From Ancylobacter polymorphus (lineage in GTDB: Bacteria > Pseudomonadota > Alphaproteobacteria > Rhizobiales > Xanthobacteraceae): a stretch of DNA of 64,000 nucleotides. The notes under the pieces were generated by a model. That model was given only the letters and a program-made list of their open reading frames with translations, searched no databases and was not told the origin of the DNA. The translations under genes were made by a program, and so were the position numbers. Location of the stretch: the NCBI RefSeq assembly GCF_022836935.1, contig NZ_CP083239.1, positions 2,432,001-2,496,000 on the forward strand, given 5' to 3'. Shown here one piece after another: positions 52,659 to 62,385 of this stretch; positions within the stretch are counted from its first letter, which is position 1, and each line of letters starts with the position of its first letter.

Positions 52659-53516
52659 ATGCCGCTCAAGGTCTACCAGTCGCTCTGGGCCACCGAACGC
52701 CGCCGCCCCGGCACGCCGGAGCGGCCGGTGCCCGAGCGCTTCGACGCGGTGAAGGCGGCCGGCTTCGACGGCATGGCCATCGACCTCGGCGCCATGGATA
52801 TAGACGCGGCGCGGGGCACGGTGGCGGAGTTCGCCCGCACCGGCCTTGGCGGGCTGCTGACCGCCTTTCCCCGCTCGATCGAGGAACTGCGCCCGGCGCT
52901 GCACCTCGCCAAGGAGATCGGTTCGCCCTTCGTCATCGTCATCGGCCAGGTGATGCCGCTCTCCGTGGCGGAGATGGTGCCTGTCATCGAGGCGTGGATG
53001 CGGATCGGGCGGGAGGAGGGCGTCCCGCTGCAGTTCGAGACACATCGCAACTGCATCACCAACGACATGTTCGCGACGCTGCTGCTGCTCGACGCCATCC
53101 CTGAGCTGCGGCTCGCCGCCGACCTGTCGCATTATGTGGTCGACCGCGAGATGATGCTGCCGATCAGCACTGAGTATCAGGCGCAGGTGGGCCGGCTGCT
53201 GGCGCGCTCGGACAGCTTCCAGGGCCGGGTGGCCAATCGCTGCCAGGTGCAGCTGCCGCTGCATTTCCCCCAGCACCAGCCCTGGGTCGCCGTGTTCCGC
53301 GACTGGTGGCGGCGGGGATTTTCTTCATGGCAGGCGCGCCACGGCACGGACGCCGACTGCCTGTTCCTGTGCGAGCTCGGCCCGCGTGACTACGCCATCA
53401 CCGATGCGCAGGGCGAGGAATTGTCGGACCGCGCGCAGGAAGCCCTGCTGCTGCGCCAATGGGCGCTTGAGGACTGGGACGCGGCTACCGCGCATCCCGT
53501 CGCCGAACCGAACTGA
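52659..53516 (+). CDS. Sugar phosphate isomerase/epimerase-like TIM-barrel protein
   Basis: A 285-residue protein of the xylose-isomerase-like TIM-barrel superfamily. The opening FDAVKAAGFDGMAIDLG and the metal-site strand QFETHRNCITNDM, then LAADLSHYVVDRE with D and H ligands, fit the superfamily. The second half of the barrel differs from common epimerases. It starts 3 bases after the desaturase gene. Such enzymes use a divalent metal for aldose/ketose or lactone-type chemistry; the role here is not known. Confidence 0.75.
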   Translation: MPLKVYQSLWATERRRPGTPERPVPERFDAVKAAGFDGMAIDLGAMDIDAARGTVAEFARTGLGGLLTAFPRSIEELRPALHLAKEIGSPFVIVIGQVMPLSVAEMVPVIEAWMRIGREEGVPLQFETHRNCITNDMFATLLLLDAIPELRLAADLSHYVVDREMMLPISTEYQAQVGRLLARSDSFQGRVANRCQVQLPLHFPQHQPWVAVFRDWWRRGFSSWQARHGTDADCLFLCELGPRDYAITDAQGEELSDRAQEALLLRQWALEDWDAATAHPVAEPN

Positions 53517-53528
53517 GGAGAAGCCGTC

Positions 53529-54290
53529 ATGGTCGTCGCCCGCCTGAGCCCGGAGATGAGCGCCGCTGAATGGCAGCAGCGTGTGGACCTTGCCGCCTGC
53601 TACCGGCTGCTCGCGCATTACCGGATGACCGACCTCATCTACACCCATTGCACCGTGCGGGTGCCGGGCGAGCCGGGGCGGTTTCTCATCAACCCCTATG
53701 GCCACCGCTGGGAGGAGATCACCGCTTCCTCGCTGGTGAAGATCGATGTCGACGGCAACAAGGTGGGCGACAGCCCGCACCGGGTGAATCCCGCCGGCTT
53801 CACCATCCATTCCGCCGTGCATATGAGCCGGCACGACGCGGCCTGCGTCATCCACACCCACACCCGCGCCGGCATGGCGGTGGCCTCGCTGAAGGAAGGG
53901 CTGCTGCCGCTCAACCAGATCGCGCTGCAATTCTATGGCCGGCTCGGTCTGCATGACTATGAGGGCATCGCGCTCGATCTCGACGAGCGCGAACGCATCA
54001 TCGCCGATCTCGGCACCCATTGCGGCCTGCTGCTGCGCAATCATGGCCTGCTCACCGTCGGGCGCAGCGTCGCCGAGGCGTTCAACCTGATGTTCTATCT
54101 GGAGCGCGCCTGCGAGGTGCAGGTGGCGACGCTTTCCATGGGCCGCGAGATCGTGCTGCCGCCGCGCGAGGTCTGCGAGAAGGTCGGCGCGCAATATGAC
54201 CAGATGAATTTCGACGACGGCGACCTGCAGCTCGAATGGGACGCGCATCTGCGGATGCTCGACGCGCTCGATCCGTCCTACCGCACCTGA
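53529..54290 (+). CDS. Class II aldolase/adducin family protein
   Basis: A 253-residue protein with the class II aldolase domain. Zinc ligands are in VIHTHTRAGMAVASL near residue 117, and a third histidine lies in LLRNHGLLTVG near residue 180. ITASSLVKID is the N-terminal family motif. The family includes fuculose-phosphate aldolase and related lyases, which split C-C bonds by retro-aldol chemistry, but many relatives lack assigned substrates. It lies 12 bases after the isomerase-like gene. Confidence 0.88.
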   Translation: MVVARLSPEMSAAEWQQRVDLAACYRLLAHYRMTDLIYTHCTVRVPGEPGRFLINPYGHRWEEITASSLVKIDVDGNKVGDSPHRVNPAGFTIHSAVHMSRHDAACVIHTHTRAGMAVASLKEGLLPLNQIALQFYGRLGLHDYEGIALDLDERERIIADLGTHCGLLLRNHGLLTVGRSVAEAFNLMFYLERACEVQVATLSMGREIVLPPREVCEKVGAQYDQMNFDDGDLQLEWDAHLRMLDALDPSYRT

Positions 54291-54334
54291 ACATTCAAGG
54301 GATCAGCAAGATCCGAACGCCTGGGAGCACGCAC

Positions 54335-55417
54335 ATGACCACCGAGACGAGTGCCGCCGCTGGCAGCTTCGACTGGACCCTGCCGGCCAGCGATTATTGC
54401 GATCCCGCGCTTTACGCGCGCGAGCGCAAGGAGATCTTCGCCCGCAACTGGATGCTGTTCACCTGGTCGGAGCGGCTGCAGAAGCCGGGCGACTATGTGA
54501 CCGGCACGCTGGCGGGCTATCCCGTCTTCGTCATCCGCGACGATGACGGGGTGGTGCGTGCCTTCCACAATGTCTGCCGCCATCGCGGCGCGCAGCTGCT
54601 GGAAAAGGAGGAGGGCCATTGCGGCAAGCTGGTGGTCTGCCCCTATCACAGCTGGAGCTTTACCCGTGACGGCGCCCTGAACAAGGCGGTGGATTTCGGC
54701 GAGGGCATCAATTTCGACCCGAAGGCGTGGGGCCTTTACGCCATCGACGCCGAGGAATGGCGCGGCCTCGTCTTTCTGCGCATCGCCCGCGGCGGCGAGA
54801 GCCTCATCGACTGGCTCGGCCCGATCCACGCCATGGCGGCGGATTATCCGCTGGAGCAGCAGCATTATTTCATGTCGAAGGATCGCGATTGCGCCGTCGA
54901 CTGGAAGGTCTATGGCGAGAACTACCTCGAATGCTACCACTGCCGGACCATGCATCCGGGCCTGTGCCAGTCGCTGGATATCGACAATTACCGCATCGAC
55001 ACCTACCCCAAAGACAAGTTCTTCCATTTGCACGCGCCCAAGCGCGATGGCGGGCTGACGCGGGGGCTGTATTTCTATCGCTTCCCCTTCCTCATGCTGA
55101 ACCTCTATGACTGGGGCTCGTCCATCGCCACTATCGAGCCGCTGGGGCCGGGGCGCATCCGCCACATCAACTGGTACTTCTTCACCGATGTCTCGCCGGA
55201 GAAAGCGGAAGAGAACCGCCGCTCGGCCGAGTGGTCGGCGCAGATCGTGACCGAGGATCTCGACATCATCACCGGCGTGCAGCGCAATCTGGAGGCCGGC
55301 ATCTACACGCGCGGGCCGCTGTCGCCGAAAAATGAGTATTCGGTCAAAGCCTTCCAGGACATGTGCCGCGAAGGACTGGAGCCCAAGGCCCCGCTGCGCG
55401 GCGTCGCCGCGGAATAA
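54335..55417 (+). CDS. Rieske non-heme iron oxygenase alpha subunit, GbcA/CntA type
   Basis: A 360-residue oxygenase. The Rieske 2Fe-2S ligands are C81, H83, C102 and H105 (CRH and CPYH). The mononuclear iron site reads NYLECYHCRTMHP, with bridging E199 and ligands H202 and H207. A bridging glutamate in place of aspartate is the hallmark of the choline/carnitine/glycine-betaine monooxygenase group. It would therefore hydroxylate or demethylate a quaternary or N-methylated amine. No reductase gene follows. The start at 54335 is the family start; a longer frame is unsupported. Confidence 0.92.
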   Translation: MTTETSAAAGSFDWTLPASDYCDPALYARERKEIFARNWMLFTWSERLQKPGDYVTGTLAGYPVFVIRDDDGVVRAFHNVCRHRGAQLLEKEEGHCGKLVVCPYHSWSFTRDGALNKAVDFGEGINFDPKAWGLYAIDAEEWRGLVFLRIARGGESLIDWLGPIHAMAADYPLEQQHYFMSKDRDCAVDWKVYGENYLECYHCRTMHPGLCQSLDIDNYRIDTYPKDKFFHLHAPKRDGGLTRGLYFYRFPFLMLNLYDWGSSIATIEPLGPGRIRHINWYFFTDVSPEKAEENRRSAEWSAQIVTEDLDIITGVQRNLEAGIYTRGPLSPKNEYSVKAFQDMCREGLEPKAPLRGVAAE

Positions 55418-55464
55418 TTCGTGCCGTCCTTGGGAATGCGATCCGTCAGCGTGGGGTTGAAGCG

Positions 55465-57090
55465 ATGAATGCCGACGTTACCGTGGGCAAGGTTTACGAC
55501 GCCATCATTATCGGCGCCGGGCACAATGGGCTGGTCTGCGCCAATTATCTCGCCAAGGCGGGACAGAAGGTGCTGGTGCTGGAACGCCGCGATGTCGTCG
55601 GCGGGGCGGCGGTGACGGAGGAGATCGCGCCCGGCTTCCGGGCGTCGATCTTCTCCTACCTCATGAGCCTGCTGCACCCGCGCATCATTCGCGAGCTGGA
55701 GCTGAAGAAGCACGGGCTGGAAGTGCTGCCCTGCTCGGACATGGTCTCCCCGCTGGACGGGGAGGACTACATCCTGTTCTCCGACAATATCGCCAAGTCG
55801 CAGGCGAGCTTCGCCCGCTTCTCCAAGCACGATGCGGATATCTATCCCGAATTCGACCGCTATCTGAACGAAGCGGCCAACATCGTGCGCAAGCTGCTGT
55901 GGGAGACGCCGGTCGACCCGACCAAGCGCGACTGGCGAACCTTCAAGGACGGGGCGTCGCTGCTGTGGCGCCACCGCAAGATCGGGCGGAAGATGTACCG
56001 CATCGTCGATATGCTGACGATGAGCGCCTATGACTTCCTGCGCGAATGGTTCGAGGATGAGCGCGTGATGGCGGTGCTGGCCTATTACGCCTCGATCGGC
56101 ACCTTCGCCGGGCCGAAATCGCCGGGTTCGGCCTATGTCATCATGCACCACATCATGGGCGAGCATGAGGGCGCCGGCGGCTGGGGCTTCATCAAGGGCG
56201 GCATGGGCGCCATCACCCAGGCGCTCGCCTCTTCCGCGCGCGAGAAGGGCGTCGACATCGTCACCGGCGCGCCGATCCGGGAAGTGCGGGTGCAGAATGG
56301 CCGCGCCACGGCGGTCTCGACCACGAAAGGCGAGACCTATGCCGCCAAGACCATCATCTCCAATGCCAGCGCCAAGACGCTCTATCTCGACCTCGTCGGC
56401 GAGACGCATCTGCCGGAGGAGGTGGTGCGGGAGATCAAGGGCTATCGCACCTTCTCGACCGCCTTCAAGATGAACATTGCCTGCGAGCGCCCGCCGCAAT
56501 ACCGCATTCTTGACCGGGTGCGGCGCGAGGGGACGCTGGGGAATTTCGACTACCCCACCTATATGCACATCGCGCCCGACATCGACTATCTGGAGCGCGC
56601 CTATGACGATGCCAAGCATGGCTGGTACTCGTCGCGCCCCTTCATCACCCCCGTGGTGCCGACCATGGTCGACACGACGCTGGCGCCGCCGGGCAAGCAT
56701 GTGGTCAATCTGTTCGGCGGCCACGCGCCCTACACGCTGAAGGGCGGCGACTGGGCCACCGAGAAGGAGAACTTCCGCAAGACGGTGTTCGACACCATCG
56801 AGGAATACGCCCCCGGCTTCCGCGACGATGTGATCGAGGCGCAGCTGCTCGTCGCGCCTGACATCGAGAACATCGTCAACCTGCCGCAGGGCCACATCTT
56901 CCATGGCGAGCTGTCGACCGACCAGCTGTTCTTCCAGCGGCCGGTCTCGGGCTATGCGGATTACCGCACGCCGGTGAAGGGGCTCTATATCTGCGGCTCC
57001 TCCATGCATCCGGGCGGCGGCGTTTCCGGCATCCCCGGCTTCAACGCCGCCCGCGAGGTGATGCGCGACATCAAGGCGAAGCGGAACTGA
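55465..57090 (+). CDS. NAD(P)/FAD-dependent oxidoreductase of the phytoene-dehydrogenase (CrtI) fold
   Basis: A 541-residue flavoprotein. The N-terminal FAD motif is IIIGAGHNGLVCANYLAKAG near residues 14-33, followed by LERRDVVGGAA. The C-terminal CrtI-type motif is YICGSSMHPGGGVSGIPGFNAAREV near residue 515. The length matches PYROXD2-like and other phytoene-dehydrogenase-related proteins. No carotenoid-synthesis genes surround it, so it is not a carotenoid enzyme by context. It is the last gene of the operon and may oxidise a product of the Rieske enzyme. Confidence 0.9.
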   Translation: MNADVTVGKVYDAIIIGAGHNGLVCANYLAKAGQKVLVLERRDVVGGAAVTEEIAPGFRASIFSYLMSLLHPRIIRELELKKHGLEVLPCSDMVSPLDGEDYILFSDNIAKSQASFARFSKHDADIYPEFDRYLNEAANIVRKLLWETPVDPTKRDWRTFKDGASLLWRHRKIGRKMYRIVDMLTMSAYDFLREWFEDERVMAVLAYYASIGTFAGPKSPGSAYVIMHHIMGEHEGAGGWGFIKGGMGAITQALASSAREKGVDIVTGAPIREVRVQNGRATAVSTTKGETYAAKTIISNASAKTLYLDLVGETHLPEEVVREIKGYRTFSTAFKMNIACERPPQYRILDRVRREGTLGNFDYPTYMHIAPDIDYLERAYDDAKHGWYSSRPFITPVVPTMVDTTLAPPGKHVVNLFGGHAPYTLKGGDWATEKENFRKTVFDTIEEYAPGFRDDVIEAQLLVAPDIENIVNLPQGHIFHGELSTDQLFFQRPVSGYADYRTPVKGLYICGSSMHPGGGVSGIPGFNAAREVMRDIKAKRN

Positions 57091-57132
57091 CGGCAATGCG
57101 AGAGGCCCGGACCGGGCCCCTCGCGGCCCGGC

Positions 57133-58527
57133 TCAGCCGAGCGTGGCGGCAACCGCCTCGACCGCGCCGCGCGTGGCCTCGACCACGGCATCGGCTTCCT
57201 CCCGCGTCAGGCACAGCGGCGGGGCGAAGCCGATAATGTCGCCCTGCGGCATGGCACGGGCGATGACACCGCGCTCCAGCATGGCGGCGGCGATGCGCGG
57301 GCCGACCTTCTCGGCCGTGTCGAAGAAAGCGCGGTCGTCCTTGTCGCGCACCAGTTCCACCGCCGCCAGCAGCCCCTCGCCGCGCACCTCGCCGACGAAG
57401 CGGTGGCCGGCGAGCGCGTCCTTCAGCGCGGCATTGAAATAGGCGCCGGTCTCGCGGGCATTGGTGACGAGGTCGAGCTCGTCGACCAGTTCGAGATTGG
57501 CGACGCCGGCCGCGGTGCACAGCGGGTGCGAGGAGTAGGTCCAGCCATGGCCGATGGGACCGTAGGCGTCCGAGCCCTGTTCCAGTATCCGCCAGACCTT
57601 CTCCGAGACGATGACGCCGGAAAGCGGCGCATAGGCGGAGGTGAGGCCCTTGGCGATGGTGATGAGGTCCGGTTCGATGCCGTAATGGTCGGAGCCGAAC
57701 ATGCTGCCGAGCCGCCCGAAGCCGGTGACCACCTCGTCGGCGATCAGCAGGATGTCGTATTTCTTCAGCACCGCCTGGATCTTCGGCCAGTAGCCGGCCG
57801 GCGGCGGCACGATGCCCCCGGTGCCCAGCACCGGCTCGCCGATGAAGGCAGCGATGGTGTCCGGCCCTTCCGTGAGGATCATCTCTTCCAGCTTGTCGGC
57901 GCAGTACTGGGAGAACTGCTCCTCGCTCATGGAACGGTCCGGCCGGCGGAAATAATAGGGCGCCTCGGTGTGCAGGATCGGCGCGCGCGGCAGGTCGAAC
58001 AGATTGTGGAAGCCGGCGAGGCCGGTGAGGCTGCCGGTCATCACGCCGGAGCCGTGATAGCCGCGCCAGCGCGAGATGATCTTCTTCTTCTGCGGCCGGC
58101 CGAGCACATTGTTGATGTACCAGACCAGCTTGATGTTGGTCTCGTTGGCGTCCGACCCCGAAAGCCCGAAGAACACCCGGCTCATCCCCGCCGGCGCGCG
58201 CTCCACCACCATGCGGGCGAGGTTGATCGACGGCTCGGAACCATGACCGGCATAGGCATGGTAATAGGCGAGCCTGGACGCCTGTTCGGCGATGGCGTCG
58301 GTGATCTTGCGTCGGCCATAGCCGACATTCACGCAGTACAGCCCGCCAAAGGCGTCGAGGCTGCGCCGGCCCTCGCGGTCGACGATATAGACACCCTCGC
58401 CGCCGGTGACGATGCGGTTCGGGGTCTCGCCACGCGCATGCTGGGCCATGTGGGTGGAGGGGTGGAAGAAGTGGTCGCGGTCCCAGCTTTCCAGTTCGTT
58501 GCTGGCGGGGGCGGGATGGTCGAGCAT
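57133..58527 (-). CDS. doeD: Class III aminotransferase, probable diaminobutyrate transaminase of ectoine breakdown (DoeD-like)
   Basis: A 464-residue PLP enzyme of the omega-aminotransferase type. Motifs are FGLSGSDANETNIKL for PLP phosphate, WRGYHGSG, FIGEPVLGTGGIVPPP, LLIADEVVTGFGRLG and the lysine motif DLITIAKGLTSAYAP. Downstream of the ehu transporter and doeC-like genes, it fits DoeD, which converts 2,4-diaminobutyrate to aspartate semialdehyde. The ATG at 58527, with AGGAG 7 bases upstream, is preferred over a longer start at 58575 that would overlap the previous gene. The specificity rests on context. Confidence 0.8.
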   Translation of the reverse strand: MLDHPAPASNELESWDRDHFFHPSTHMAQHARGETPNRIVTGGEGVYIVDREGRRSLDAFGGLYCVNVGYGRRKITDAIAEQASRLAYYHAYAGHGSEPSINLARMVVERAPAGMSRVFFGLSGSDANETNIKLVWYINNVLGRPQKKKIISRWRGYHGSGVMTGSLTGLAGFHNLFDLPRAPILHTEAPYYFRRPDRSMSEEQFSQYCADKLEEMILTEGPDTIAAFIGEPVLGTGGIVPPPAGYWPKIQAVLKKYDILLIADEVVTGFGRLGSMFGSDHYGIEPDLITIAKGLTSAYAPLSGVIVSEKVWRILEQGSDAYGPIGHGWTYSSHPLCTAAGVANLELVDELDLVTNARETGAYFNAALKDALAGHRFVGEVRGEGLLAAVELVRDKDDRAFFDTAEKVGPRIAAAMLERGVIARAMPQGDIIGFAPPLCLTREEADAVVEATRGAVEAVAATLG

Positions 58528-58552
58528 GATGGGTCTCCTTAAAACTCCCGCC

Positions 58553-60073
58553 TCAGCCGAGGTCGAGGCAGACATATTTGAGGTCGGTGAAGGCTTCGAG
58601 GCCGTGGCGCGCGCCTTCGCGGCCGAGGCCGGACTGCTTCACGCCGCCAAAGGGGATGGGGGCGCCGGTGATCTTGACGCGGTTGACCGCGACCATGCCG
58701 TAGTCGAGCGACTGCGCCATCCGCGCCGCCCGCGCGCCGTCGCGTGTGACGACATAGGCGACCAGCCCGTATTCGGTGGCATTGGCCCGGGCGATCACCT
58801 CTGCCTCCGTGTCGAAGGGGGCGAGGGCGGCGACGGGGGCGAAGGTTTCCTCGCGCATGATCAGCGCCTCGTCCGGCACGTCGGCGAGAACGGTGGGGGC
58901 GAGGAAGAGCGGGCCCGGTAGCGCGCGCTCCGGTGTCAGGCGGCGCGCGCCGCGTGTCCGCGCGTCGTCGATCTGCGCCTGCGCCTTCGCGACGGCCTGC
59001 GCGTGCATCAGCGGGCCGATCTCCGTTGCCTCGTCCAGCCCGGGCCCCATCCGCAGTGCCGCGACGCGCGCGGCAAAGGCGGTGCAGAAGCGCGGATAAA
59101 GCGCACGCTGCACATAGATCCGGTTGGCGGCGAGGCAGTCCTGGCCGGAGGTGGCGAATTTGGCATCGACGGCGATGGCGACGGCGCGCTCAAGATCGGC
59201 ATCGTCGAACACGATCAGCGGCGCATGGCCGCCAAGTTCCATCACCACCCGCTTCATGCTGGAGGCGGCATTGCGGGCGACGATCCGGCCGATCTCCGTC
59301 GAGCCGGTGAAGCTGACCGCCCGCACCCGCAGATCGGCGCAGAAGGTCTCGGCGATCGGGGCGGGTTCGCCGGTGACGACATTGAACACGCCGGCCGGGA
59401 AGCCGGCCCGCTCGGCCAGCTCCGCCAGCGCCAGCGCCGAGAGCGGCGTGTGCGAGGACGGGTGCGCGACGACGGTGCAGCCGGCCGCCAGCGCCGCCGC
59501 CGCCTTGCGGGTGAGCATGGCGGACGGGAAGTTCCACGGCGTCAGCAGCGCGGCGACACCGACCGGGACACGGGCGAGCGACATCTGCGCGCCGGGGAGA
59601 TGGCTGGTGACGCCCTCCACATTCACCCGCAGCGCCTCCTCGGCGTAATAGGCGATGAAGGAGGCGGCATAGGCGATCTCGCCGCGCGATTCCGCCAGCG
59701 GCTTGCCTTGCTCAAGGGTCATGAGAAGGGCGAGATCGTCGGCGGCCTCCCGCATGAGCCCGTGCCAGCGGTGCAGAAGGTCGGTGCGCTCCTGGGGGAG
59801 AAGCCCTTTCCAGGCCGGGAAGGCGCGGTGGGCGGCATTAACCGCCCGCGTCGCCTCGGCCGCACCCAGCGCCGCGACCTCGGCGAGGACGCTGCCATCG
59901 GCCGGATCGGTGACGGTGAAGGTCTGGCCTTCCGGCGCGCCGGTCCATTTGCCGTCGATATAGGACAGGCTGCGCAGCAGACGCGGATCGGACAGCCGCC
60001 CCAACGCCGGGTGGCCGGCGGTGCGGGCGAAGCGTTCGTTGCGGGCGCGTTCATTGCGGGCGGGCGCGATCAT
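58553..60073 (-). CDS. doeC: NAD(P)-dependent aldehyde dehydrogenase, probable DoeC-like semialdehyde dehydrogenase
   Basis: A 506-residue aldehyde dehydrogenase of the succinate-semialdehyde dehydrogenase group. Catalytic motifs are [32 protein letters not shown], the glutamate motif MELGGHAP and the nucleophile in [15 protein letters not shown] lies 5 bases before the ATG. In ectoine catabolism DoeC (often annotated as Ssd) oxidises aspartate semialdehyde to aspartate. The class does not distinguish succinate from aspartate semialdehyde by these motifs; the neighbours make the choice. Confidence 0.82.
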   Translation of the reverse strand: MIAPARNERARNERFARTAGHPALGRLSDPRLLRSLSYIDGKWTGAPEGQTFTVTDPADGSVLAEVAALGAAEATRAVNAAHRAFPAWKGLLPQERTDLLHRWHGLMREAADDLALLMTLEQGKPLAESRGEIAYAASFIAYYAEEALRVNVEGVTSHLPGAQMSLARVPVGVAALLTPWNFPSAMLTRKAAAALAAGCTVVAHPSSHTPLSALALAELAERAGFPAGVFNVVTGEPAPIAETFCADLRVRAVSFTGSTEIGRIVARNAASSMKRVVMELGGHAPLIVFDDADLERAVAIAVDAKFATSGQDCLAANRIYVQRALYPRFCTAFAARVAALRMGPGLDEATEIGPLMHAQAVAKAQAQIDDARTRGARRLTPERALPGPLFLAPTVLADVPDEALIMREETFAPVAALAPFDTEAEVIARANATEYGLVAYVVTRDGARAARMAQSLDYGMVAVNRVKITGAPIPFGGVKQSGLGREGARHGLEAFTDLKYVCLDLG

Positions 60074-60205
60074 GGCGGCTCCTTTCTCTCGTTCCCTGAA
60101 GCCTAGGCGGGCGGGGGCCGAGAGGGTTTCCGAACATCCCGGCGACCACCGACAGGCCGCCGGAACTTCGCCGGTCCACCGAAGGATTATCGGCGGGCGC
60201 GGCGT

Positions 60206-60985
60206 CTACCGCAGCACCGAGGCCAGGAACTCGCAGGTGCGCGGGTGGGTGGGGGCGGTGAAGATCGCCTCCGGCGCGCCCTGCTCGCAGATGCGGCCCT
60301 TGTCGAAGAAGCACACGCGGTCCGAGACCTCGCGGGCGAAGCGCATCTCATGCGTCACCAGCAGCATGGTCAGGTCGTGCTCATGGGCGAGGTCGCGGAT
60401 GACGGCCAGCACCTCGCCGACCAGCTGCGGGTCGAGCGCCGAGGTCGGCTCGTCGAACAGCAGCACGCGCGGGCGCATGGCCAGCGCCCGGGCGATGGCG
60501 ACGCGCTGCTGCTGGCCGCCGGAGAGCTGGGAGGGAAAATGGTCTTTCTTGTCCGCGAGCCCGACCAGCGCCAGCAGATCCGCCGCCCGCGCCTCCGCCT
60601 CCGCCCGCGAGAGGCCGAGCACGCGCACCGGCGCTTCCGCCACATTGCGCATCACGCTCATATGCGGAAACAGGTTGAAGCTCTGGAACACCATGCCGAC
60701 ATGGCTGCGGATCTCGCGCAGATGCCGTTCCGATGCCTGGAACGGGCCGGTGCCGTGAGGCTCGTGATAGTCCTTGCCCGCCAGAGTGAGGCGTCCCTCC
60801 TGGAACGGCTCCAGCGTCATCAGGATGCGCAGCACGGTCGATTTGCCCGAGCCGGACGGGCCGATGAGCGTGACCTTCTCGCCCGGCGCGACCTCGAAAT
60901 TGAAGTCGTCGAGCACGGTGAGCGCGCCGAAACGCTTGGTCACGCCGGCGAACTGGATGAGGGGCGCGGGGGCGTTCTCGGTCAT
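60206..60985 (-). CDS. ehuA: Ectoine/hydroxyectoine ABC transporter ATP-binding protein EhuA
   Basis: A 259-residue ATPase of the polar amino acid importer type. Walker A is GPSGSGKST near residue 40, Q-loop [14 protein letters not shown], signature [16 protein letters not shown], Walker [15 protein letters not shown] and H-loop [12 protein letters not shown] longer loop [22 protein letters not shown] after the first half is typical of EhuA rather than of GlnQ. The start overlaps the ehuD stop by 4 bases. It powers uptake of ectoines in the operon with doeB, ehuB, ehuC and ehuD. Confidence 0.85.
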   Translation of the reverse strand: MTENAPAPLIQFAGVTKRFGALTVLDDFNFEVAPGEKVTLIGPSGSGKSTVLRILMTLEPFQEGRLTLAGKDYHEPHGTGPFQASERHLREIRSHVGMVFQSFNLFPHMSVMRNVAEAPVRVLGLSRAEAEARAADLLALVGLADKKDHFPSQLSGGQQQRVAIARALAMRPRVLLFDEPTSALDPQLVGEVLAVIRDLAHEHDLTMLLVTHEMRFAREVSDRVCFFDKGRICEQGAPEAIFTAPTHPRTCEFLASVLR

Positions 60986-61674
60986 CGCAGCGGGATTCCT
61001 GCCTTGGGGAGCACTTTCTGCAGCCGGTGCAGGCCGGCCGAGCAGATCAGCGTCAGGATGAGGAAAATCAGGCCGACCATGGTCAGCGGCACGAGATATT
61101 CGAAGGTCCGCTCGCCGATCATGTTGGCCAGCGCCATCATGTCGAGCACGGTGATGACGGAGAGCACGGGCGTCTCCTTGATCATCGCCACCATGTAATT
61201 GCCCATGGCCGGCAGGATGCGCGGCACGATCTGCGGGATGACGATGTCGCGATAGGTCTGCATCCGGGTCATGTTGAGCGCGGTGGCGGCTTCCCACTGG
61301 CCGCGCGGCACCGCCTCGATGCCGCCGCGATAGACCTCCGATGTGTAGGCCGAATATTGCAGCCCGAGCGCCAGCGCTCCGGTGAGGAAGGCGGGCAGGG
61401 TCACGCCATATTCCGGCAGCACATAGTAGAGGAAGAAGAGCTGCACCAGCAGAGGCGTGTCGCGCAGGAACTCGACGATGCAGGCCGTGGTCCAGGAGAC
61501 GCTGCGGAAGCGGCTGCGCCGGAGCATGGCGAAGACCAGACCCAGCCCGAGCGCGATGGCGAAGCCGGCGGCGGCCGCCTTCAGCGTCACGGTGAGGCCG
61601 ATGAGAATGATGGGCAGGATCGACCACGCATAGGTGAGCGGGGTCGTCGTATCCCAGGCGTAGCCGTACATCAT
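60982..61674 (-). CDS. ehuD: Ectoine/hydroxyectoine ABC transporter permease EhuD
   Basis: A 230-residue permease with about five helices. The N-terminal [18 protein letters not shown] is typical of Ehu[21 protein letters not shown] and EAA-loop [26 protein letters not shown] are seen. It lies 10 bases after ehuC and overlaps ehuA by 4 bases, so the three are translated from one message. Confidence 0.87.
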   Translation of the reverse strand: MMYGYAWDTTTPLTYAWSILPIILIGLTVTLKAAAAGFAIALGLGLVFAMLRRSRFRSVSWTTACIVEFLRDTPLLVQLFFLYYVLPEYGVTLPAFLTGALALGLQYSAYTSEVYRGGIEAVPRGQWEAATALNMTRMQTYRDIVIPQIVPRILPAMGNYMVAMIKETPVLSVITVLDMMALANMIGERTFEYLVPLTMVGLIFLILTLICSAGLHRLQKVLPKAGIPLR

Positions 61675-61684
61675 GCCGGGCCCC

Positions 61685-62350
61685 TCACGAATGCGCCGCG
61701 CGCGGGAAGGCCGCGCCGCGCCGGGCGAGCCGCTCGATCAGCCGCATCAGCAGCATCAGCACCAGCGACATGGCGAAATAGCCGAGCAGCGTCAGCGTGT
61801 AGACGCCGGCACTGTCGAGGGTGAGGTTGCGGATCGACTGGGCACGGAAGGTCAGGTCGGCGATGGAGATCAGCGAGACCAGCGACGACAGTTTCAGCGT
61901 CTCGATGGCGAGGTTGCCGAAGGCCGGCAGCATTTCGATGAGCGCCTGCGGCAGGGTGATGTGGATGAGCGTGTGCAGCCGTCCGAAATTCAGCGCCCGC
62001 GCCGCCTCGTGCTGCTGCACCGAGACGGAGGCCAGCGCGCCGCGGACGATTTCCGAACCATAGGCGCCGACATGCAGCGCCAGCACCAATATGCCTGTTG
62101 CCACCGGCTCGAAGCTGATGCCGACCAGCGGCATCGCGTAATAGAACCAGAACAGCTGCACCAGCAGCGAGGTGCCGCGAAACAGCTCAGTGTAGCACAG
62201 CGCCAGCGTGGAGACGGCCCGTCCGCCCTCGACACGGGCGATGCCGGCGACGAAAGCCAGTACCGCCCCGATGGCGATGGCCGCCAGCGTGATCCACGCG
62301 GTGACGAAGGCGCCCTGCGCCAGCGAGGGCAGATAGGAGACCCACGACAT
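61685..62350 (-). CDS. ehuC: Ectoine/hydroxyectoine ABC transporter permease EhuC
   Basis: A 221-residue permease with about five helices. FRGTSLLVQLFWFYYAMPLVGI in the third helix region and the EAA loop ARALNFGRLHTLIHITLPQALIEMLP place it in the polar amino acid importer family. It partners EhuD. A GC-rich hairpin at 62386-62417 separates it from ehuB. The start at MSWVSYLP (62350) is the first supported. Confidence 0.87.
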   Translation of the reverse strand: MSWVSYLPSLAQGAFVTAWITLAAIAIGAVLAFVAGIARVEGGRAVSTLALCYTELFRGTSLLVQLFWFYYAMPLVGISFEPVATGILVLALHVGAYGSEIVRGALASVSVQQHEAARALNFGRLHTLIHITLPQALIEMLPAFGNLAIETLKLSSLVSLISIADLTFRAQSIRNLTLDSAGVYTLTLLGYFAMSLVLMLLMRLIERLARRGAAFPRAAHS

Positions 62351-62385
62351 CGACAGCTCCCGATGTGAGCGGCGGAAACGGCACG

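Noticed and set aside
55465..57090. CrtI-fold gene plus desaturase as carotenoid synthesis
   Set aside because: No phytoene synthase, geranylgeranyl diphosphate synthase or lycopene cyclase is present, and both genes are tied to a solute importer, aldolase and Rieske oxygenase.
57101..57121. GC-rich hairpin between the convergent CrtI-fold and doeD-like genes as a bidirectional terminator
   Set aside because: Pairing needs bulges, and neither strand has a T-tract after it.
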